Translations under genes and position numbers: made by a program | Assembly (NCBI GenBank): GCA_963921195.1 | Contig: OY992536.1 | Location: forward strand, 90,501,007-90,565,006 | Length of the DNA stretch: 64,000 nt | Direction: 5' to 3' | Source of the DNA: Pegoplata infirma | Lineage: Eukaryota; Arthropoda; Insecta; Diptera; Anthomyiidae | The notes under the pieces: generated by a model | What the model was told of the DNA's origin: nothing | Seen by the model: the letters and a program-made list of their open reading frames with translations, nothing else | Databases searched by the model: none | Shown here: piece by piece, positions 10,524 through 21,139 of the stretch | How the letters are laid out: every line of letters starts with the position of its first letter | Numbering within the stretch: the stretch's first letter is position 1

Positions 10524-10677
10524 GTGAACATAATGTTAAAGAAAAGCTAAATTTTTATTTCAGTATTAACTTTAAATGCTCTAGTATGTTTGCGGAGTTA
10601 TAGGCGGTTCGTAAGGCTGTTCAGATCGCTGCAGAGGATGGAACAACAAAAATTTTAATTTTTTACTGATTGTCTGG
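10524..10677 (+). pseudogene. LINE RNase H, middle part
   Basis: Translation gives SSMFAEL, an in-frame stop, AVRKAVQIAAEDGTTKILI and, after a one-base shift, FTDCL. The AEL glutamate and the TDC aspartate are the second and third catalytic positions of RNase H. The stop (TAG at about 10600) and the shift make it non-functional. It ends at the TIR element at 10678. Confidence 0.7.
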
Positions 10678-10896
10678 GGGCTAATCACGTAAAACGAAAA
10701 CGAAAGACGATGCATAAACGACATCAAAATACATATCGTTTTGAAGGGAAATTTGAAAGTCCTTCTTTATTATATTATTAAAGAGTGTTGTCTAACCCAG
10801 AAACATTAAAAAAATTGGAAACATTTTGTTTAGTTTAGGAACAACAATGCTCCAAAAATCGACGATAATCAACTATCGTTTTACGTGATCACAGTC
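10678..10896. mobile_element. 219 bp TIR element with CTGG duplication
   Basis: It interrupts LINE codons that otherwise read GATTGTCTGGCCTCG. CTGG is present on both sides (10674-10677 and 10897-10900). Inverted ends share ATCACGTAAAACGA (left GGGCTAATCACGTAAAACG; right complement GACTGTGATCACGTAAAACG). A 4 bp duplication is read directly from the restored LINE frame. Superfamily not assigned. Confidence 0.65.
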
Positions 10897-11242
10897 CTGG
10901 CCTCGTGTAAAGTGATTCAGAGAGAAAAAATGATTGATACTATTAATGAAATGTTGATTGAATTTAATATTGAGTGTCATATAATATGGACACCAGGTTA
11001 TATGGGCGTCTCTTTTAATGAGGCGGCTGATGCTTTGGCAAGGAATGCGGTTGAGATTGGCGCTCCCTTAAATGCTATGTATACACCAAAGAAGGCCTTT
11101 GAAGCCATTGAGAATAAACTTAAAAAAAGTTCGTGGAACACAAATTTTATTGAGCAGTCTCTTATTAAGGGAAAGTCGTTTGCTAATATAAATCGAATCT
11201 TCCAGAAAATTGTGTAAAATTAATAAACAGATTAATGATAAC
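10897..11242 (+). pseudogene. LINE RNase H, C-terminal part
   Basis: The frame carries SCKVIQREKMIDTINEML, then IECHIIWTPGYMGVSFNEAA and DALARNA. W-x-P-G-(H/Y) followed by N-E-x-A-D is the last RNase H motif with the final catalytic Asp; the usual His of PGH is Tyr here. Downstream is the C-terminal tail up to a stop at 11217. The LINE is cut again at 11243 by a hAT element. Confidence 0.75.
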
Positions 11243-12166
11243 TAGGGCAAGTACTTTAATGAAAATGCATGTTTTTACTCGGCACTTTAATCATACAACA
11301 AACTAAATATCTATCCGAATCAAAAAATTTGCAATAAAATGACATCGATTTGTAGTTGCATATTTTTGCATATTTTGGTATAAATGCATATTTTTGCATA
11401 TTTTCATATAAATTGAACTTTTTTCAATTTTCATCAATATTTTATCACAATTTTCTTAGGAAAATTTAAAACCTATCGCCTATTTCTTATGGAAAAATAA
11501 TTTTATTTACAGAAATCATATTCTGAGTTATTTATTATACAAAATTGCTTCTGGAAGTAAAATGTCTAGATTCTGAAAAATGTTTCCTATTCTGATACAT
11601 TTAACTAATCGTAAAGATTTTTTTTTTTTAATTTAAAATTTCCTACAGGAAAATTGCATTTTTTGGATTTCGCTTAGAGTAAGATTGTGGTATTTTGTCT
11701 TTGAGCTCATTTTATTGACTTCAGAATGGGAAAATTCCGAAAAAAGTGAAAAGAAATATTTTTAAAACAATTTTTGTTCTGAAAGAAAATATTTAATATT
11801 AGGACTGGTTCTAAAAAAATTTTTACTTTAATAATTTTTTTTATAAAATTTTTTACTGCAGAAATATTTTTTGACTCAAAGAAAAAAAACTTCTCAAGTA
11901 AATTAGTTCAATAAAAAAGATTTTCACAAAATGTGCCAAAAAAAAATATTTTACTTATAAAAAGTTGTTTCCAATCAAAAATGCCGCTGTAAGAACTGTC
12001 GTTAAAGCAATTGACAAAATATAATTTATGTTGATAAACTTTTTTTTGTAAAAACAATAATTTTTAAATGCATATTTTTTCAGATTTAAGTGCATATTTT
12101 GGATTTTTAGACGCATATTATAGGCACATATTTTCGATTTTTAGATGCATGAAAGTACTTGCCCTA
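11243..12166. mobile_element. hAT element, 924 bp
   Basis: Inverted ends TAGGGCAAGTACTTT and AAGTACTTGCCCTA are followed inward on both sides by GCAT-rich sequence (repeated TGCATATTTT). ATGATAAC flanks exactly at 11235-11242 and 12167-12174. No transposase. It lies between the RNase H tail and the C-terminal zinc-knuckle-like tail of the LINE. Confidence 0.92.
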
Positions 12167-12174
12167 ATGATAAC

Positions 12175-12252
12175 CATACCTACAATAAAAAGTATCTTCA
12201 TCAAAATGGTTCCATACGTTCGAACCGGTGTACAGCATGCAAAACTGTTATC
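12175..12252 (+). pseudogene. LINE C-terminal Cys motif remnant
   Basis: In the frame that reads through the hAT duplication the product is NHTYNKKYLHQNGSIRSNRC followed by TACKTVIFE and a stop. The C-x2-C after a Y-K-x2-L-x2-x-G-x-I spacing is the start of the CCHC-like tail found at the C terminus of I/Jockey-type LINE proteins. It is the last recognisable piece of the broken LINE. Confidence 0.6.
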
Positions 12253-13355
12253 TTTGAGTGAATGAGGATTTTAGGTATGTTGGATATGCTGATTCCAAAA
12301 ATGCTCTTACTTTTGTTGAGTCATCTTTAGTTTTTGAGATATCGCTAAAATAAAATTTTTAAATTTATGACCTCTGTAATTTTGTCTGAATATTTATGCC
12401 CTTTTTAATAACTCGAAAACTAAAGCTGTCAGAAAAAACCTAATATCAGTTTTGGAATCCTGGCATCCAATATAGTTAAGTTCGTGTTTAAAACTGATGC
12501 ATTAAATTTTTTTTTTGGAAAATATAGCCAAGCAAAATTGGTAAAAAAACGCACTTTTTCGACTCTTTAGAAGCGATTTGCTCGCGAACGCGAGCTGATG
12601 GAAAAAATTGGATAACAGATTCGGAATCAGCACACTAAAATCCATATAAATCAAAGGTCAGGCAAATTGAAAAAGGTAAAATTTTGTGAACCTGTGTAAT
12701 GCTTGAGATATTTACAAGCACAAAATGTTCAAATCTTCAGACTTGGTATTTGAATTTAAAGCTTAAAAATGCTATCCTGAAAAGTACCCATCCAGAAATT
12801 GCCAACCGTTCCAAAGAAAAAGTACTGGCAAAGTAATTTATTTTTTGTATAGCAAGCTCTATTTAGTAAAGTACTTGATTTTACCGAATTTAGTACTTTG
12901 CCAGTACTTTTTTACCAAACTAAAGACGGTTTCTTTATTTCAAATAAAGATTTTTTTAATAATTTAATTAAATTTTAACATTTTAAAACACTTTATTTAT
13001 TATGTTGTAAAGTTATAGCAATAGTGTCATTATCAAATTTAGTAAGAACCCAGTCAGAAATTGCCAACCGTACCAAAAATATTGTACTGGCAGAGCGTTG
13101 GCTTTAATGGAAATGCCAATGCCTAGCCAACGTTGGCAATTACAATAAAAAATATACACTGCCAGTACAATTTGTTCAACTTTTATGGCCGCTTTTTTTA
13201 AAATTAATTCGATAAAGCGGTTTGATTTTAAATTAAGGTTTTTTATTTAATCCTTGTTAAAAAAAGAAGCAAGAACACCAGTGTTTTCCGAAAAATAGGT
13301 CTCAACTCCAAACATCGAGTCGATTGAATCTATTTCTCTTTGTATGCTGGTTTCT
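12253..13355. repeat. Repeat-derived AT-rich stretch
   Basis: Contains generic fragments around AGTTTTTGAGATATCG (12335), the CAAAGGTCAGGCAAATTGAA block shared with position 250, and two CAGAAATTGCCAACCGT starts (12790 and 13038) with AAGTACTGGCAAAG / CTTTGCCAGTACTT inverted motifs. Similar CTTTGCCA(G/C)TA motifs lie at 25000-25140. These look like ends of one family, but element limits cannot be set. No gene is seen. Confidence 0.5.
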
Positions 13356-13889
13356 CCCAGCAAAATTTTCTGTTCCAAATAATCGGTTCCGGAACCCATC
13401 AAACTACCCTGCAACCGGTTCTACTTAACATTCCAGAATCAATTATTTTTGTTTGAAATTGTCCCAAAAGCAATCGTTATTTAGAACAAGTAGTTTTTTT
13501 TAAATAATTTTACATAGAAAATTTTGTTGTGATTACCGTAGAATGTATTCAAGAATCTATTGAACCAGGAATTTTTTCCAAAAAATTTTCCTGGGCTGTT
13601 GCTAATAAATCAATTTAACTTAATATCCGAAGCAATTTGTATATGGAGACTAATCCCAGGAAAATTTTTTGGAACAAATTCCTGGTTCAATAGATTCTTG
13701 AATATATTCTACGGTAATCACAACAACATTTTTTATGTAAAATTATTTTTCAAAAAAACTACTTGCTCTAAAAAACGATTGCTTTCGGGACAATTTCAAA
13801 CATTGATTCTGGAATGTTAAGTAGAACCGGTTGCAGGGTAATTTGATGCGTTCTGGAACCGATTATTTGGAACAGAAAATTTTGCTGGG
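13356..13889. mobile_element. 534 bp fold-back, CCCAGC...GCTGGG
   Basis: The two halves are inverted copies from CCCAGCAAAATTTTCTGTTC inward to TTTTCCTGGG near 13594, leaving a loop of about 55 bases. Arms differ by scattered substitutions. No target duplication is clear (flanks CT and AT). A 24 bp perfect palindrome follows at 13901-13924. An open frame across the arm is a by-product of the fold-back. Confidence 0.75.
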
Positions 13890-14455
13890 ATGGTAAAGGT
13901 ATTGACGATTGTACAATCGTCAATCTTACCCACACACCATCAATATACCGTCAATATAATTGCATATTCATAATATTGCGTCGTCTGTCGTCGTCCTACA
14001 AACAAAATTTAAACAAAAAATTCCTATTTTGAGAGATTTATGCAAAATCCGGAGGATTGTTTGTATGTGTACTTGTCCGATCTCTTTTAAATTTGGAATG
14101 ATGATTTCTGAATACGAAAGGATACCTATTAAAATACGATTGTTAGGGTCATTTGACCCATATTTAAAGATGATGTTTGTATGTGGGCTATTTCAAGACA
14201 TTAACCGATTTCATCCAAATTCAATTGGCTTTGCCCTTCGGTTAAAAGAATCTTAAACTTCTTTAAGCTTTAGACAAATCTTTTAAAAATTGCGACCTGT
14301 ATTGTGAGCACAACGTTTACTTGGAAAGACTGACACACGGGCTAACAAAAAGTAATTCTGAGACGTTCAGAATGCTTGAAGGTGGCTCTAGAGCAAAGTT
14401 ATTATAGCCTGTACCACAAAGGGTGTAGCGTAAAAAAAAAAAAAACATATAAATA
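13890..14455 (+). repeat. Decayed dispersed repeat (ATTGCGACCTGTATTGTG type)
   Basis: Bases 14040-14430 carry, in order, the landmarks also seen at 27000-27400: a GATTG...TGTAxGTG block, AAATTTGGAATG, CCGATTT, AATTGCGACCTGTAT, a weakened GACAGACGGAC block, and GGTGG(C/G)TCTAG. It is a dispersed non-coding repeat. No gene is seen. Confidence 0.55.
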
Positions 14456-14931
14456 CAGTCGAACCCGGTTATAACGAACTCCGAGGGACCAGCAAAAATA
14501 GTTCGTTATAAGCGAAGTTCGTTATAAATGGGGTATACTTTTTATCAACATAGTTTTATTTCCAAAAAAATAGATCCAATTTTGTTTATTTTATGTTTTT
14601 TCGTAAATAAACTACTTATTGAGAAAAAATAATTAAAAATATAAATAAATTTTAGCAAAATTAAAATATAAACCAAAAAATTCCAACCTTTTGTTAGTTT
14701 GATAAACATGGTTGCCACACATTAAAAAATATTTATGGTAGTTCGTTATAAAAAGGTAAATATACATGAAATTGTGTTCGTGGGACCATAATAAGCAGTT
14801 CGTTTTAATCGAGGATTCGTTATAACCGAGTTCGTTATAAAGGAAGTATTTTGTGTGAAAATTGATGCTAAAACGTCGGGACTTTAGAATTAGTTCGTTA
14901 TAACCGAGTTCGTTATAACCGAGTTTGACTG
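14456..14931. mobile_element. pogo/Tigger-like MITE, 476 bp
   Basis: Ends CAGTCGAACCCGGTTATAAC and GTTATAACCGAGTTTGACTG are inverted and flanked by TA on both sides. The terminal block (G)TTATAACGAACT recurs several times near both ends (subterminal repeats). CAGT..AACC(T/C)CG ends with TA duplication are typical of pogo-like elements. The nearby 113-codon frame on the other strand is an artefact of the repeats. Confidence 0.85.
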
Positions 14932-14986
14932 TATTAGAGTTCGTTTTCAAATAATTTCGTGTTTGGACCATCACTTTTTACGACGT

Positions 14987-15208
14987 TTAGCCAAAAAATG
15001 TTTTTTGAAAAATTCCAACTACTTCCCGTGCCTTTCCACGACTTAAACCCATTGCATCTAAAGCGTGTTTCTGCCTTTTTCCCCATTTTAATGCATTTTG
15101 AACGAAGTTCACGGACCGGCCCAAGCTTTTTGATATATATTTTCCAGCTTTTTTTAGGGTTTTAGCTATGGTCCGTTCATCAGAAAAACAATGCTTTTTT
15201 CTAGTCAT
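14987..15208 (-). pseudogene. Tc1-like transposase N-terminal fragment
   Basis: A 73-codon frame contains SKSLGRSVNFVQNALK, resembling the helix-turn-helix of Tc1-type transposases (G-R-S-x-x-x-V-x-N-(A/F)-L-K), after a short basic N terminus. No catalytic DDE region follows; the frame stops soon after. A 145 bp piece of the same sequence, about 95% alike by eye, lies at 26436-26580. This is a relic. The family call rests on one motif. Confidence 0.5.
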
Positions 15209-15418
15209 TTTCTAACAAAATGAAACTTATTATTGGATAATTAATTGCATTTTTCGAGCATTTTTACCAAAATATTTGAATCGATATAAAGAAAAAAAAA
15301 AGTGGCCGGATTTTTGATAAATTGACTTTTTTAAAAAATGGAAAATTTCAGAACGGGTTCTGAAAATTTTCTAAAGAAAAAAATTTTATTCGATAGCCCA
15401 TACAAAACTATATAAGAA
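15209..15418. other. AT-rich stretch left of the LTR element
   Basis: No gene or clear element is seen. The last four bases AGAA (15415-15418) are the target duplication of the LTR retrotransposon. Confidence 0.4.
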
Positions 15419-15611
15419 TGTAGAGTTTTGTTTTTGTTAAAAAATAAAGTTTATTAAAGAATAAAAAAGTTTGTGTTGTTTAATTTCATAAAGTAAAATA
15501 AGGGTTGAAATATCGTTACGCGCACGACCGGCTTCTTCGACACACTGAAGTAGACTGACTAAATGAGAAAATGTGACTGAGTGTGTGTGTGTGTTTTTTC
15601 ATTCTCCTACA
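15419..15611 (-). repeat. 3' LTR of the gypsy-type element
   Basis: 193 bp, TGTAGAG...TCCTACA on the + strand, so TGTAGGA...CTCTACA in the element's sense. It appears identical to 20406-20598. It contains a (GT)n tract near the element-sense 5' end and AAATAAAGTTTATT, which could supply AATAAA-type processing on one strand. The last codons of Gag-Pol run into it. Confidence 0.97.
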
Positions 15612-18600
15612 AATCGGCCTTCCTGCAATGGATTCGTCTCGAATTCGTCTTCATCATCTGGCCAAGGCTTAATAAATTCTGCACATGTTGATGTTTGCTT
15701 CGGACCTTCACTATTACCCACTTTAATGACGTCGTAAGTATTGTGAGGCTTAACTTTGACAATGCGATATGGACCAAAATACTTAGACTTTAATTTTAGT
15801 CCACCTCCAAATTGTGTCCTCTTTATTGCCACCAAGTCGTTAACCTTATACTGGGTAGCTGGTTTTCGTCTTAGATTGTAGGTGTTCTTATTCTCGTTCT
15901 GCAGTTTCAAAATGTTTTCCTTTGCCTCTTTTCTGGCATCGGATCTTAATTGGTCAAAATTAGAGATGACCTCCTGCTCAAGTAATTCTCTTATTCGAAT
16001 GTCATCCTTGCTTTGCATTTTTACGCCTATCAATACCTCAAATGGAGTAGAATTGATACTTCTATTGTAGGTTGAGTTTAGGATTTGCTGAACTTTAGCT
16101 ACGTATTTATACCATTTGCCTGGGTCGTCCATTGTAAGTTTTGCTAATACTGGAACGATTATACTATTCATTCTCTCTATTTGGCCATTGGCACGAGGTA
16201 AACCAGTTGTAATCTTGGAGTGCTTAATAGATTCGTTTTCACAATATTGTTGAAATTCTCCAGACGTAAACGCTGACCCACGATCTGATATTATCTGAAC
16301 GGGATTGCCGAATATAACACTCTGTAATTCCAATTTGGAAATAGCATCTTTAGCCGTTGTTGACTTGGTTGGATATAACCAGCAAAATTTGGTAAATGAA
16401 TCTATAACTGCAAATACGTGGTTGTAATTCTTATTGGTAGATTCTAATGGTCCGAGAAAGTCAACATGGTACGTCTTCAGAGGAACGTCTTCTTTTGGCA
16501 ACGGATTGAGTTCACCTTCCTGTTTACCCTTCTTTCTGTTGATTACGATACAGGGAACGCAATTAGCGATATGGTGTTTTATTTTTTCATCAATTTTGGG
16601 TATGTAGTAGTCACGGCATATTAGATCCTTCGTTTTCTTAACGGCAAAATGACCTTTGTCATGAGCTTGCTTGATGATCTCACGTTGGATGCCCTTTGGC
16701 ACCACCAGCAGCTCACAATCATTTACAACTTTGTAAATTATTTCACCTTTGAGAAAATAATCTTTACAAGTCGGTGTATTCTTCAAAATTTCCTTAATTG
16801 TTAAGAGATCTTCATCTAGCATTTGTGAACGTTTTATTTTCTCGACGACACTGTTTTCGTCGGTAATCATCATGATCGGATGTCGGGAAAAAGCATCAAC
16901 GTGCTTCATCTGCGTACCAGATCGATGTTCGACGGTATAGTTATACTCTTGAAGGAATAGTATCCAACGAGCGACACGAGTACATAGATCTTTCTTCTCG
17001 AGTGTTTTTGTGAAAGCGTTGCAATCAGTGACAAGTTTGAAATGTATACCGAGTAAATAAACCTTAAATTTTTTCAACGCTTCGATGACGGCAAGAATTT
17101 CTAACTCGTAACTGGAATATTTTCTTTCTTGGTCAGTAGTTTTCTTACTCATGTAATACACTGGATGTAGTTGATTATCGTCAGGCGATCTTTGAAGTAA
17201 AACTGCTCCGTATCCCTCAATAGATGCGTCTGTGTGGACTTCGGTTTCATAGTTTTGATTGTAAATACGTAAAACAGGATTTTGACTCATAACAGTCTTC
17301 AATTGGTTGAATGCCGACAAATGTTCTTCATTTATTTCAAATTTACGATCACGTTTCTTCAGGTCAGTAAGTGGTTTTGCAATGATTGAAAAGTTCAGTA
17401 TAAATTTACGAAAATAACTTGCTAATCCCAGAAAGCTTTCAAGATGCTTCAGGTTTTTTGGAGCGGGAAACTTTATTAACGCTTCAATCTTTTCAGGTGA
17501 TGGCGAAATCTGTTCATTTTCGATTACGTATCCCAAAAACTGAATCCTCTTCTTCAAAAAATGGCATTTCCCAAGATTTATTTCCAAACCATAATCTTGA
17601 CAAAGCTCTAGGACAGTTTTCAAATTGTGTACCGCTTCTTCTTCATTCGTGGCTGTTATAATTACATCGTCAATATACGGTAAAGCTATACCCTTTCTAG
17701 TAAGATCCCTAAATATTGCATTTACGTGTCGTTGGAAAACTCCAGGAGAATTAGATAAACCAAATGGAACCCTTTTAAACTGATATTGTCCATTATGCGT
17801 TACAAAGGATGTGTACTTTTTACTTGACTCTTCGACAGATACGTGAAAAAAACCATTCTTAAGATCGATCGTAGAAAAAACGTTAGCTTCCTGTAGACGG
17901 TCAAGCTGGTCTTCGATCAACGGTAATGGGAATCGATCTTTTACTATTACCTTATTGATTCTTCTAAAATCTATGCAAAGTCTTGGTTCTCCATTTCGTT
18001 TTCTAACAAGTACCACAGGACTACTGTACTCTGACTCGGATGGTTCAATAACATCTTCTTTGATCCACTTTTCAACCTGATCATCAACAACGGATCTTTC
18101 AACGAATGGGAGACGTCTTGGAGTACAATGAACTGGTGTTTCGTCCTTTAGAATAATCTTCATTTCAACATTTGTTGTTTTGTTTCTGGATGGTCGATAA
18201 TTTTCTATCAACTGTGTTACCTCCATCTTCGCATTTTCACTAGCAGTATTTTCAATATCAATTGTACTTACGTTTATTTCCCGTTCTTCGCAGACGTTCA
18301 TAACCATGATTTTGTGTATTTCTTCGTTTGTGTCATTTTCAATTTTTCGTATTTTCAAATCATCAGGTGTAATCGTCACTTCAGCAAACGCACAAAATTC
18401 TTTACCCAATATTACATCAAAATCAATACAATCAGTAGGCACGACGTGAAAAGTTAAAATATAATCATCATTATTAAGATTCACTTTATGTTCAAAATTT
18501 CCAAGTGGTTTAATTTTGCTTCTGTTGCTGGCATTACCAAATCCAGTCAAATAAAAATCTGATTTATGAAGTTTAGGTTTAGCCAATTTATCATAAACGT

Positions 18601-19707
18601 TAGCCGTAACAACATTATACTTGCTACCAGTATCAAACAAAGCTTTCGCCGAAAATGGTTCATTAGTCAAAAATTGTATATTCAGTTCCATGGTGTCACT
18701 TTTTACGGTTACCAGTTGACGTAGATTTGCCTTTTCTGGTTTTGTCGGACACTGCTTAGAAATGTGGCCAAATTTATTGCAGTTAAAACATTTAACGCCT
18801 TTGTCCTTGTCCTTGCAATTTTTAGATTCATGACCTTTACCACCACAATTGAAACATTTTTGTTCCTTTCTGTCGTTTTTGACTGTAGCTCTTGGTGTTG
18901 GCTTTTCGTATCGTTTATCCCGTTTTTCTGACATGGTCTCGTAACACTTTAGCTTAAATTTAAAATCCTTTAAATTTGCTGCGCCATATAAGATGGTCTT
19001 ATTTATCGTCAAATCATTAACGCCATCAATGATATACTGCATAAGGGTATTATCATCAATTTTACCACGCGAGGCCAATTCCTTCATACTAAAGAAATAT
19101 TCATGTACCGTTTCGTCCTTATTCATTTTACGTTCAATCATCATTTTATGCAATTGTGCACCGTTCACCGTTGCACCAAATTCGTTTTGTAATGCTGCTT
19201 TCAATTTTCCATAAGATGTAATCTTTTTCTCGCTGGCGATAAACATCTTAGCCACTCCCTTCAGAGATTTTTTCGCAAATATAAATTTCTGAAAATCATC
19301 AAATCCCATAACAACAGATGTCTCCTCAAAATCATCTATCCACGCCTCTACAGGCATGTTACCATTTCCATCAAACGAAGGTATGGAATCTTCAACATCA
19401 CGATAGTTAATTGCAAATCTTTGCATATTTAAACGTCTAGTTTCGTCAACTCGATTGTTGGTACGAATAATTCTCTGATTATGACTTGCTCTAGCGCCGT
19501 CATTTACGTTGTTTGCATGTCTTGTATTGACCGTCGTTCTATTCGTTGCTGCATTTTGTATACCGCCGTTGTCGTCGTTGCCATCATTTGCTTCTTCAAA
19601 GCCGGCGAATTCAGAAGAACCGTCGCTTTCGTTGTTGTTTATAATTGTACGCTCGTCGTCGCCATGATCTGTATCGCCGTCGTCGTCGTCATCATGACCT
19701 ATAGCGC

Positions 19708-19738
<31 letters not shown>

Positions 19739-20062
19739 ATTTTCCTGACAACAAAGTAATTGCCCCTTTCGCAGGTTGGAAAAAATGTATTGAAACAAGT
19801 TGTTGTTGTTGTAGCTCAAACCTAACAAGCCACATACCGCCACCATATCAGCATTGCTGAGGTTTTCATTAACATACTTCTTTTTCTTATCGAAATCGTC
19901 GTCGTCTATGTTAAATTCAAACCCCTGAAATTGCCGGATACGGTTTCTGTTGCCGCGGTCACCTTCTCCTTCAAAAATGAATTTGTGTAAAGCTACAACC
20001 ACCAACTTTTTAGCCGTTGACAAGTTGTTTTTTATTTTTAAAAAATCTCCCAAAACGCTCAT
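15599..20062 (-). CDS. Gag-Pol polyprotein of gypsy-type retrotransposon
   Basis: A single 1487-residue frame. Residues 1-150 hold a helical start, then an Asp-rich stretch (two runs of five to ten D). A retrotransposon Gag region follows at about 210-385. Two CCHC zinc knuckles (CFNCGGKGHESKNC and CFNCNKFGHISKQC) lie at about 399-432. Protease has ALFDTGSKYNV at about 474. RT spans about 655-860, with LCIDFRRIN and the catalytic YIDDV at about 793. RNase H starts at TDAS, about 938. Integrase has an HHCC zinc site at about 1134-1168, then D at HVDF, D at ISDRG and E at NGQIE near 1290. It makes and integrates cDNA copies of the element. Gag and Pol share one frame, so no frameshift is needed, as in some mdg3-like lineages. 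The start chosen is the first Met of the frame. The stop falls 13 bp inside the 3' LTR. No break was found. Confidence 0.96.
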
Positions 20063-20405
20063 CTTGATGCCTACGCTTGCGTATGTATATGTGTCTTTTA
20101 CTTTCGTCGTTTTGCTTCAGTATGTATTGTTGCACTTGTGTATTCGTTTGTGGCTCTTTAGCGATTTTTCTTTGCCCGTGTGTATGTATGTGTGTATTTT
20201 ACTTTTTCTTTTTTTTTTTCGTTCTAGTTCTTTCAACGCGACACGATTGATTATGTTCTTTTTTGTCTTTTCGTTTTTTCTCTTTCGAAACTATTTTATA
20301 CACACACACATATATATAATTAACAAAAATCACTTTTATAACTTTAATCACTTTTAATTTCGTCTTTTAGCAATTTAGTTTTGATCTGGGTTGAGCCCCC
20401 AAAAT
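20063..20405 (-). other. Leader of the gypsy-type element with candidate primer-binding site
   Basis: Untranslated stretch between 5' LTR and Gag. On the element strand the LTR is followed after four bases by TGGGGGCTCAACCCAGAT (20384-20401), which has the TGG start expected of a tRNA primer-binding site. The matching tRNA was not identified. The rest is rich in A and CA repeats. Confidence 0.65.
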
Positions 20406-20598
20406 TGTAGAGTTTTGTTTTTGTTAAAAAATAAAGTTTATTAAAGAATAAAAAAGTTTGTGTTGTTTAATTTCATAAAGTAAAATAAGGGTTGAAATAT
20501 CGTTACGCGCACGACCGGCTTCTTCGACACACTGAAGTAGACTGACTAAATGAGAAAATGTGACTGAGTGTGTGTGTGTGTTTTTTCATTCTCCTACA
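20406..20598 (-). repeat. 5' LTR of the gypsy-type element
   Basis: 193 bp, no difference from the 3' LTR seen by eye. As the upstream LTR it should hold the promoter for leftward transcription. No clear TATA box was picked out. It is flanked to the right by AGAA. Confidence 0.97.
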
Positions 20599-20949
20599 AG
20601 AATGTAAATTTTTAAGATTGTGGTGCATTCCGTTTTAATGTGATAAATATTTAATCAAGGCAACTCGCCACAAATTTGACCATTATTCCAATATTTGACC
20701 ATGCCTTCTAAGCCCAGTTTTAGAAAATTAGAAAAACCAAAAACGAAATTTTCTTAGTTCCATATAGGGCTATCCAAACAACCTATTCAGAAATTTACGG
20801 GACATATGTTTTTCTGTAGCGGGACATTTGGTGTGGAATGCCTCATATATTTAAAAAAAAATATTTTATAAAAATTTAATACTCTTCAACTTGGAAGTCC
20901 TTTTAAAAGGAAACAGGATCACAAAATGAAAAACTGTAAATGCAGTTTT
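20599..20949. repeat. AT-rich flank with a GGAATGCC-type repeat end
   Basis: TTTGGTGTGGAATGCCTCATATA (two pieces, 20829-20853) resembles the right end of the large palindrome at 31873-33905 (GATTTGGCATGGAATGCCCC then ATATA). GTGCATTCCG at 20622 may be its partner. Diverged remnant at best. No gene seen. Confidence 0.3.
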
Positions 20950-21139
20950 ACTACGTTTAGTCGTAGTTTTTGTTAAGATAACTTTTGCAAATGAAAACTT
21001 TTTTGGAAAAATTTTTGGTCAGTTAATTGCTTAAGGTTCCCTCATTATATACTTAAAAATGGACCCTTAAATCATCATTAAAATGATTCTGCTATATTAA
21101 AAAAAATTGTGTTTTTAACATGATGGTCCATATCATACA

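Larger units (their letters stand above)
15419..20598 (-). mobile_element. Complete gypsy-type LTR retrotransposon
   Basis: The element is bounded by two 193 bp LTRs that I read as identical and by a 4 bp AGAA duplication (15415-15418, 20599-20602). It is transcribed leftward. One long frame encodes Gag, protease, RT, RNase H and integrase in the Ty3/gypsy order. There is no envelope frame. Identical LTRs and an unbroken frame imply very recent insertion and possible activity. It lies in old repeat sequence and does not disturb a recognised gene. Confidence 0.97.

Noticed and set aside
14633..14974. 113-codon frame with repeated NELGYNEL
   Set aside because: The repetition is the translation of TTATAACGAACT subterminal repeats of the pogo-like MITE.
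19481..19759. Val/Ile-rich frame opposite Gag-Pol, and other + strand frames at 15882-19214
   Set aside because: They are antisense shadows of the Gag-Pol frame; the Val/Ile runs mirror the poly-Asp codons.
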